DNA of 54,818 bases from a virus: positions 1-54,818 of IMG/VR virus record IMGVR_UViG_3300008113_010961. One strand, 5' to 3'. Within the stretch, counting starts at the first letter, position 1, and every line of letters starts with the position of its first letter. Both the position numbers and the translations under genes were made by a program. This document shows positions 41,130-46,710 of this stretch, in pieces. The notes beneath the pieces were generated by a model. The model worked only from the letters and a program-made list of their open reading frames with translations, ran no database searches and had not been told where the DNA came from.

Positions 41130-42434
41130 ATGCAATTGCAAGACATAACAACTAAGTTGTTTGATTTCTTCAAGCAAACAAAAGTTATCTTCGTTACATG
41201 GGATCCAAAATCCTTTGATTCTACCACTCTAGCTAAGTTACAGGTGCGCATAAAATTTGAAAATTCAAAAGGCCTCTCTGTTACATTTCCGCTGAACGCC
41301 AGCAATTGTTTGCTATTTACAAATATTCTTGAAAAAATGGATCAGGCAAAGCGAACTGTATTTGTCGGTCATGATTTCAAAATACTTTTTACTTTTTTCC
41401 GTAGGCTTAACAACAAACTTTTGGACATAGCTAACGTATTTGATTTAGAATGGTTTGAATCCTACTACAGCAAAGAAAGCTCTGTTGGCAACCTTGCACT
41501 TCAGGCCAAACACCTCAAAGAATGGCTTGGTAATGAAGAAGCACTCAAGACTTATTCCAACGTATTTTCAAAATTAATTGTTAAGACTTTGCCAGCAATA
41601 GAAAGCAATGGTCTGATTAACAACAACCTTGGGCTTATGGTTTTCCCGAACTTCGTTGTAGAAGGTCAGACTAACGGCAGATTATCTTGCATTTGTGAAT
41701 ACAAACGTTGTTACAACCCTCACAGCTTGTCTGATGATGAAAAGGCTGATCTGCATTTAACTAAGGAATCCGAAATGTTTGTTTGGTTTGATTACAACAA
41801 TATGGAAGTTAGTGTTCTGGCGGAATTGGCTGAAGATGACCAATTGAAAGAAATAATTACTAATCATCCGAAGCTAGTTTATGAAAAAATATTTGAAGCT
41901 GTCACAGGGACAACAAACACAGAAGCAAGAAAAATTGCCAAACAAATGTTCTTGCCATGCATCTATGGTCAAGGTGCTTCAGGCTTGGCCAAAAGCCTTG
42001 ATATAAGTCTGGACCAAGCAGCAATCTATTTGCACAACATGAGAAATAAGTTTTCAAAAAGTTTTGCATTTGTTGAGAATGCTCAAAAATTGGCAGAGGA
42101 AAACCAAGCAGTTTCTGACAGGTTTGGAAGGATCCGTAGGTTCCCTTCTGGCGACTCGTTTAAGGCTCGAAATTTCGCAATACAGGCACCTTCTGCCCTT
42201 CTTTGCCTCGAAGCCCTTGTGAACCTGCAAGAGGTCGCAGAATCGCTTTTTAAGGTCATGTTTACGGTACATGACGGGTATTGTATTTCTGGTGATAAGA
42301 GGAATTTGGAAGAGGCTTACAGAAAGGCAAAGACCGTTCTGGAAAAGCCCTCACGGTTTCTATCAGTAAAGTTGAACGTTTCAGCAAAACTAGGGAGAAA
42401 CTTAGCGAAAATGACATCCATAGGAAAAAGGTAG
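41130..42434 (+). CDS. Compact family A DNA polymerase (PolA-like)
   Basis: The 434-residue protein is a small family A polymerase. Motif A is WFDYNNMEVSVLAELA (catalytic D221), motif B ARKIAKQMFLPCIYGQG (R267, K271, Y279, matching E. coli R754, K758, Y766), GRIRRFPSG follows, and motif C is FTVHDGY (catalytic D382). The residue at the E. coli F762 place is Leu275, and Glu883 is replaced by Gly383. The N-terminal 130 residues resemble a 3'-5' exonuclease domain but lack its DxE and N-x-x-x-D acids, so proofreading is probably lost. I chose the ATG at 41130 (AAGGAG six bases upstream). Most T4 relatives use a family B polymerase, so the gene is notable. Confidence 0.82.
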   Translation: MQLQDITTKLFDFFKQTKVIFVTWDPKSFDSTTLAKLQVRIKFENSKGLSVTFPLNASNCLLFTNILEKMDQAKRTVFVGHDFKILFTFFRRLNNKLLDIANVFDLEWFESYYSKESSVGNLALQAKHLKEWLGNEEALKTYSNVFSKLIVKTLPAIESNGLINNNLGLMVFPNFVVEGQTNGRLSCICEYKRCYNPHSLSDDEKADLHLTKESEMFVWFDYNNMEVSVLAELAEDDQLKEIITNHPKLVYEKIFEAVTGTTNTEARKIAKQMFLPCIYGQGASGLAKSLDISLDQAAIYLHNMRNKFSKSFAFVENAQKLAEENQAVSDRFGRIRRFPSGDSFKARNFAIQAPSALLCLEALVNLQEVAESLFKVMFTVHDGYCISGDKRNLEEAYRKAKTVLEKPSRFLSVKLNVSAKLGRNLAKMTSIGKR

Positions 42435-42437
42435 ATT

Positions 42438-42998
42438 ATGTTATCAGTTTTTAAAAACTTTCCAGTAAGCAATGATGAGTATATCAAGCTAGATAAAAAA
42501 TTCGGACAGCTTTGTTATTATGCTTCTTGGCAACTTATCAGGAAAAACAGTGCTAATAATCACCAGTTTGATCTTGAGGATGTTTCACAAGAACTAATGG
42601 TTGCCGTGTTGAGGGCTGCTAGTTACTACAAAAGACAGGTGTATATTGACAGCAGTTTAACAGCGTTGCAGTCTGCAAAGTTAGATAAAACAAGCAAGTT
42701 TATTTTGAAGGAATTAGAAAACCTTTGGAAAAATAGAACTAGGCATGGTGCTAGCAGGCAGAAGTTTGGAGATTATCAGGAACAAATTCTAAAAGACTTT
42801 TGTAAAAAATTTCTCCCTGCTAATTTAATTCCGCCCGTTGATCGGCCATTAATTATGGAAACCAAATTTTTAACTTATTGCAAACAAATTTTATGGAATG
42901 CAACAAAGCATTTGGGTCGTAAAATTAGTAGAGAAAAGCCACTAAGAGCAGGTCAGGTTAGCTTGAGCGACCACGATTACTTAAGCTCGATTGAGTAG
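42438..42998 (+). CDS. Sigma-factor-like protein of unknown role (186 aa)
   Basis: The 186-residue product has a sigma region 2-like segment: LCYYASWQLIRKNSANNHQF then DLEDVSQELMVAVLRAASYY, matching the 'DD..QE....l..a...y' pattern. A second helix, LTYCKQILWNATKHLGRKI, resembles the -10-binding helix (compare the gp55-like NYMTTCILNHFRQLWRTAKN). Between them is a Lys-rich linker. It follows the polymerase by three bases, with AAGG as ribosome site. It is distinct from the gp55-like gene at 20527. It could be a second phage sigma or a polymerase-binding protein; the match is weak. Confidence 0.5.
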   Translation: MLSVFKNFPVSNDEYIKLDKKFGQLCYYASWQLIRKNSANNHQFDLEDVSQELMVAVLRAASYYKRQVYIDSSLTALQSAKLDKTSKFILKELENLWKNRTRHGASRQKFGDYQEQILKDFCKKFLPANLIPPVDRPLIMETKFLTYCKQILWNATKHLGRKISREKPLRAGQVSLSDHDYLSSIE

Positions 42999-43000
42999 AT

Positions 43001-43073
43001 TGGAGAGTTAAGGAGTTGAACCTTATGTACAGCTTTATAAGAACTGCCCTCAAAACCGTCGAGGACACTCTCC
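43001..43073 (-). tRNA. tRNA-Ile, anticodon TAT (tentative)
   Basis: On the minus strand the 5' acceptor strand GGAGAGT pairs with ACTCTCC, and A is the discriminator. D arm CCTC/GAGG, anticodon stem CAGTT/AGCTG with loop CTTATAA (anticodon TAT), and T arm TAAGG-TTCAACT-CCTTA. Position 8 is G rather than the near-universal T, so it may be atypical or partly degenerate. It would read ATA codons. No CCA is encoded. Confidence 0.72.
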
Positions 43074-43076
43074 ATT

Positions 43077-43150
43077 TGGGCTTCCTCGGACTTGAACCGA
43101 GAACCGAACGATTATGAGTCGTTTGCTCTAACCGATTGAGCTAGAAGCCC
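43077..43150 (-). tRNA. tRNA with anticodon CAT (Met or Ile2)
   Basis: Acceptor GGGCTTC/GAAGCCC, T8-A9, D arm GCTC/GAGC with GG in the loop, anticodon stem AACGA/TCGTT with loop CTCATAA (anticodon CAT), T arm CTCGG-TTCAAGT-CCGAG, discriminator A. All standard features are present. CAT could be elongator Met or, after lysidine modification, Ile for ATA; the anticodon-stem ends resemble E. coli Ile2 more than Met. Three bases separate it from the TAT tRNA. Confidence 0.93.
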
Positions 43151-43199
43151 TCGTAAAAATAGTAACAAAAGTAAAATTGAAAAGCAAGAGGATTTTATC

Positions 43200-43352
43200 A
43201 TGCTATTCCGTTCATATTGTGTTTCATATTCAAGGGTATTTGCCTTGCAAATTTACAGTACACCGATTACAACATTGGGATTCAGTTTTTGCAATTGTTG
43301 GACTGGGAGAAAGATGTGGAGCAGCCCATTAAGTTCAAGAAGGGTGATATAA
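43200..43352 (+). CDS. Possible small Cys/Trp-containing protein (50 aa)
   Basis: A 50-residue frame starts at ATG 43200, with AGAGG nine bases upstream. It contains FSFCNCWTGRKMW, faintly like the FCYCWG part of the gene at 44635. It overlaps the start of the next gene in another frame. It is weakly supported and could be noise. Confidence 0.3.
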   Translation: MLFRSYCVSYSRVFALQIYSTPITTLGFSFCNCWTGRKMWSSPLSSRRVI

Positions 43353-44074
43353 GGGAAGACGGTAGGTTATTTTGGAAATACGATGGAAAAGTGTGCTTGG
43401 GTCGTCCTATTTGGTTAACACCAGAATCATTTGCAAAGATGGAGAATAGTGTAAAGTCCAGAAATAAGAGACATTTAGAAAGATACAAAGAGGAGCAGAG
43501 CAAACTGCCTCCAGAGGAAAGAAACTATAGAGGAAAATTTATACCTGAAACCGGACTGTATTTTGCTTATGTTAGCACAAGTGGTAAAGCGGTTTATAAA
43601 ACTGCTGAAGAATACAAAGCTTGGATATTCAAACTTAGAAAAACCTGCCGCAATTATCATAGTCGTTGCAAGAAATTACCACCACCATCTTGTGTAGTTG
43701 GTGATCGTCATCCGACTAATCCTAATTTGTATGTGCGAAGAATTTATGGTCATAAAGTTTTTTATGGCACATATGAAGAGGCGCAAAGATGCATCAAGGC
43801 CGCACAAGAAAGAAACATCAAGCATAAGCTCAAAAATAGAATTAAAATCAAGGAAAGGTGTAATGAACTCAGGAATGAAAGGTTAAAGCATACGATTGAC
43901 AATCCTGAATTACGTAGGAAGAGAGGGGATATAGATCCTGTTCTAGGCAGAGTATTTTGGGAATATTCTCATTGCGGATTTGAAAGGTGGGTTAGCAAAG
44001 AAAAATATGACGAGAAGATTGCTAAGAGGAGGATAGCTCATTTGAAAAGGACTGAGAAAAAAAATAAAAGTTGA
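43316..44074 (+). CDS. Protein with four short aromatic repeats, unknown function (252 aa)
   Basis: I chose the GTG at 43316 because GGGAG lies six bases upstream; a TTG at 43217 would add 33 residues without a ribosome site. The protein has about four repeats of similar shape: GRLFWKYDGK...RPIWLTPESF, GLYFAYVSTSGKAVYKTAEE, NLYVRRIYGHKVFYGTYEEA and GRVFWEYSHCGFERWVSKEK. The repeat reads 'G-x-x-F/Y-...-Y-K/R-T/S-x-E-x'. Between them are Lys/Arg-rich helices (KRHLERYKEEQSKL and NIKHKLKNRIKIKERC). Such Trp/Lys repeats often bind nucleic acid, as in homing-endonuclease-associated domains, but no catalytic motif is seen. Confidence 0.6.
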   Translation: MEQPIKFKKGDIREDGRLFWKYDGKVCLGRPIWLTPESFAKMENSVKSRNKRHLERYKEEQSKLPPEERNYRGKFIPETGLYFAYVSTSGKAVYKTAEEYKAWIFKLRKTCRNYHSRCKKLPPPSCVVGDRHPTNPNLYVRRIYGHKVFYGTYEEAQRCIKAAQERNIKHKLKNRIKIKERCNELRNERLKHTIDNPELRRKRGDIDPVLGRVFWEYSHCGFERWVSKEKYDEKIAKRRIAHLKRTEKKNKS

Positions 44075-44088
44075 AAATGTTTATTTCT

Positions 44089-44120
44089 TCGCAATGCATA
44101 TAATTTTATAATTATTGCGA
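44089..44120 (+). promoter_or_regulatory. Hairpin overlapping the nuclease ribosome site
   Basis: TCGCAAT (44089-44095) pairs with ATTGCGA (44114-44120) around an AT-rich 18-base loop that contains TATAAT-like sequence. The right arm runs into GAGG (44119-44122), the Shine-Dalgarno site of the gene at 44129, so pairing would partly hide it. Confidence 0.35.
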
Positions 44121-44128
44121 GGAATAAA

Positions 44129-44650
44129 ATGATAGAGTTACCCTTGGATCAGGAAATTTTAAATGCAGCAAAAGAGAAAGCTATAGCACAAGGAAGTAAC
44201 CGAACTTCTTTTATGCGTGGCAAGGGAAATTATGTTGGTTATGTAGGTGAGTATGCTGTAAAGAAAGCATTGGGTATTCCATTTGAGCCGTCAACAAGGG
44301 ACTACGATTTTATTTTGAACGATAAGCGGTATGACGTTAAGTCTAAGAAGACGAGCGTTATTCCGAAGATGACTTATGATGCGAGCATCTGCAAATTTAG
44401 CAAAGCGCAAGAATGTGACTTTTACATTTTTTGCAGGGTTTATTTTCCAATCAAAGACGCTGGTCCCGAAAAAGTATTTGTAATGTCGTATTATCCTAAG
44501 AGTGATTACATGGCGGAGGCCAAGTTTCTACAGAAGGGGGAATACGATCCCTCTAACAGGTATTCGGTTATGGAAGACTGTTACAACTTGAGGTATGACC
44601 AGTTGAAATGTGCTAAGGAAATATTTGGAGAAGTATGTTGTTTAGGCTAA
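44129..44650 (+). CDS. PD-(D/E)xK-like phage endonuclease
   Basis: The 173-residue protein matches a small phage endonuclease pattern: NYVGYVGEYAVKKALGI (E41 in the first helix), DYDFILNDKRYDVKSKKTSV (D60 and D69-V-K71) and ECDFYIFCRVYFPIKD. This is the restriction-type PD-(D/E)xK core with D in place of the second acid. The last third has FVMSYYPKSDYMAEAKFLQK. Related phage proteins are hypothetical endonucleases that act on DNA in late infection. GAGG lies seven bases before the ATG. Its stop region overlaps the next gene by 16 bases. Confidence 0.68.
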   Translation: MIELPLDQEILNAAKEKAIAQGSNRTSFMRGKGNYVGYVGEYAVKKALGIPFEPSTRDYDFILNDKRYDVKSKKTSVIPKMTYDASICKFSKAQECDFYIFCRVYFPIKDAGPEKVFVMSYYPKSDYMAEAKFLQKGEYDPSNRYSVMEDCYNLRYDQLKCAKEIFGEVCCLG

Positions 44651-44856
44651 AACCTGAAATGTATATAGTAAGGGGCGAGACATTGGAAAGTGCCCCCAAG
44701 TATGGCAGATCATTTTCTTGTCATTGGATGAGAAGTTGGTATTGGAGTTGGACCAAGATATTTAATTACAATGACAATTTTTGTTATTGTTGGGGCAGCA
44801 AAACGATGTCGCAGTACACTTGGTATGGTATAAGGCATGATAAGAGTAAGGTGTGA
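44635..44856 (+). CDS. Small Trp/Cys-rich protein (73 aa)
   Basis: The 73-residue product is unusually rich in Trp, Tyr, Cys and Ser (SFSCHWMRSWYWSWTKIF and NDNFCYCWGSKTMSQY). GGAG lies five bases before the ATG and it overlaps the nuclease end by 16 bases. No family is recognised. Aromatic and Cys richness could mean metal binding or a carbohydrate-binding patch. Confidence 0.5.
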   Translation: MLFRLKPEMYIVRGETLESAPKYGRSFSCHWMRSWYWSWTKIFNYNDNFCYCWGSKTMSQYTWYGIRHDKSKV

Positions 44857-45082
44857 TGCTAATTTAACAGGCGTACCATTAGACAGGGCGACTCCGTTTT
44901 TTCTTTACAAAAACAGTTTAAATTATTCTCAATCATTACAAAATAGTAAGATTTTTGGTGATAGCTCTGATAGTAATTTTAAAGGCTTTTCTTGTTCACA
45001 TTCTTGGAAACAAATTTCATTTAGACATATTGGCAGTATATTTGGTAGGCAGCCTGAAAGTAGTATTAAATTAATAGTCTAA
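44837..45082 (+). CDS. Small protein of unknown function (81 aa)
   Basis: The 81-residue product overlaps the previous gene by 20 bases. KGFSCSHSWKQISFRHIGSI recalls the FSCHW segment of the previous protein. Ser/Asn-rich middle (NSLNYSQSLQNSKIFGDSSD). No clear ribosome site. It may be coupled to the previous gene or may be spurious. Confidence 0.42.
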   Translation: MIRVRCDANLTGVPLDRATPFFLYKNSLNYSQSLQNSKIFGDSSDSNFKGFSCSHSWKQISFRHIGSIFGRQPESSIKLIV

Positions 45083-45134
45083 TAATTCATATATTTTAAT
45101 ATATAACTCTATAGTCCCATACTATGGAGTTGGC

Positions 45135-46016
45135 ATGCCTAGTTGTATTTCTGTTTTTAGCAATGTGGATTTTATATACACAACTTTACCTCCATCTCAA
45201 GATGGGTTTAGTATAGCCATTGCACAGGCAACACCTACTCCAACTCCAGCGCCGACTACGCCGCCGACACCTACACCAAGTCCTTCGCCGAGCGAATCGC
45301 CAGCGCCTACAGCGTCACCAACAGCCACACCAGCATCAACTCCAAATCCGTCAGCTAGTGCAACGCCTGTTCCTACTGAGTCGCCAACGGCTACGCCTGC
45401 ACCTACAAATTCACCTACAGAAACACCTTCGCCATCACCGAGTGCGACACCAGCACCAACGCCGTCTCCGACATCGGCGGCGTTGTGTATTACTGTTGAC
45501 GGATCTACCAACAACTTTAGTACTGCACAATTATCAAGTCCTAATAATGGATTCAGTTTCTTCAATAATGTGATTGTTAATCCAACGCCTACTGTAACTC
45601 CAGTGCCGCCAACACCATCGCCTACACCGGCGGCTGGATTTAGCACTGATGCTTGTGCTCCAAGCAGCCCAACAGGTTATGGGTCAGGATTTACAATGTC
45701 GGTAACTTTCCAATCGGCAAATGCTGGAGACCCAACAAGCTTTGTTTGGTTCCAAATGGATACAACAGGAAGGATACTGCATATAGATAATGCTGTAGAT
45801 GTTGGGTTAGATAGTGCTGGATTGCAGAGAGCCGCTTACACAGGAAATGATGCAGGATGCCCGGGAGCAACTAATCCCATAGGTGTGCAGAATTTAAAAT
45901 ATAGCGACATGACAGGTGCTGGTAAGAACTTGGCCGGTGTAACTTTGGTTGGATTAGCTTACACTAGTTCTACTGTTGGTGGTGGCCCCGGGCCTTATAC
46001 TGTTTGGTTTGAATAA
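45135..46016 (+). CDS. Fibre-like protein with Pro/Thr/Ser linker (293 aa)
   Basis: The 293-residue protein opens with a short beta segment (CISVFSNVDFIYTTLPPSQDGFS), then a Pro/Thr/Ser linker of about 85 residues (repeats such as [10 protein letters not shown]). A second beta segment (CITVDGSTNNFSTAQLSSPN) resembles the first, so the opening module is duplicated. A short linker leads to a C-terminal beta domain (SGFTMSVTFQSANAGDPTSF, then GPGPYTVWFE). GGAG lies seven bases before the ATG. This is the first gene in the fibre block. Linkers of this kind are disordered and stiff, and could be O-glycosylated. A tail fibre or head fibre is likely. Confidence 0.6.
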   Translation: MPSCISVFSNVDFIYTTLPPSQDGFSIAIAQATPTPTPAPTTPPTPTPSPSPSESPAPTASPTATPASTPNPSASATPVPTESPTATPAPTNSPTETPSPSPSATPAPTPSPTSAALCITVDGSTNNFSTAQLSSPNNGFSFFNNVIVNPTPTVTPVPPTPSPTPAAGFSTDACAPSSPTGYGSGFTMSVTFQSANAGDPTSFVWFQMDTTGRILHIDNAVDVGLDSAGLQRAAYTGNDAGCPGATNPIGVQNLKYSDMTGAGKNLAGVTLVGLAYTSSTVGGGPGPYTVWFE

Positions 46017-46030
46017 AATAAAGAGGAAAA

Positions 46031-46702
46031 ATGGCAACAGATCAAGTAAAGTTCAATATGGTATGTGACGGATGTGTTGAAATAGCAGTCAATGTGGCTG
46101 CTGGTTCTCCTACCGTCACGGTTGTTGATACTAATGGTACTTTGGGTACTGTTACTGCTGGAAATAGCCAGACTTTCAATGATTATCTTGTAAACGGCAA
46201 TTCAGCTACTGTTTCAATACCAGACGGAAGTACTGTAGCATCGGGTAAAATAACAGGAACAATAAAGTATACAGTTTGTCCCACACCGACTCCTGCACCA
46301 CCAACGCCAAGTCCTACGATAGCGCCTACACCATCGCCAACGCCCGGAGGCGGACCATTAATTAGTGGTGGCGGAAGTTGTTTCGTCCCAGAGCCGTGGC
46401 CTTCCTCCTATGGTTCTGGCAATCAATATACTGTCACGTTTACTGGTGATAGTAATATCCAGTCGTTCCAGCTGCCGAGTGATTCTTATTGGTTATTCGC
46501 AAATAATCCTAATTGCATAGTGTTTATAAATGGTTGCGATCAGTTTGTATCGGATTTCATGGCAAGCGGATTGGGCAATGTATCTGGTGCTGTGAATGGA
46601 GCGTTCTATCTTGGTAACACTCCCGCTTTGACAACATTGGCTTTGAATGTTTCTGGCGCACCAAGCTATCCGCAATCAATACAAATGTGGGCAAATACAT
46701 AA
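46031..46702 (+). CDS. Fibre-like protein with short Pro/Thr linker (223 aa)
   Basis: The 223-residue protein has an N-terminal beta domain of about 85 residues (VNVAAGSPTVTVVDTNGTLG and VTAGNSQTFNDYLVNGNSAT). A short linker (VCPTPTPAPPTPSPTIAPT) and a C-terminal beta domain follow. The N-terminal domain matches that of the next gene ([20 protein letters not shown]), so modules were copied. The C-terminal YGSGNQYTVTF echoes the 45135 gene (YGSGFTMSVTF). GAGG precedes the ATG. It probably forms part of the same fibre set. Confidence 0.58.
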   Translation: MATDQVKFNMVCDGCVEIAVNVAAGSPTVTVVDTNGTLGTVTAGNSQTFNDYLVNGNSATVSIPDGSTVASGKITGTIKYTVCPTPTPAPPTPSPTIAPTPSPTPGGGPLISGGGSCFVPEPWPSSYGSGNQYTVTFTGDSNIQSFQLPSDSYWLFANNPNCIVFINGCDQFVSDFMASGLGNVSGAVNGAFYLGNTPALTTLALNVSGAPSYPQSIQMWANT

Positions 46703-46710
46703 GGTAAACT

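Noticed and set aside
43154-43199. Possible terminator after the tRNA pair
   Set aside because: There is AT-rich sequence but no convincing stem before a T tract on either strand.
43217-43315. TTG start for the repeat protein
   Set aside because: No ribosome site and no similarity to the repeat region; GTG at 43316 with GGGAG is better supported.
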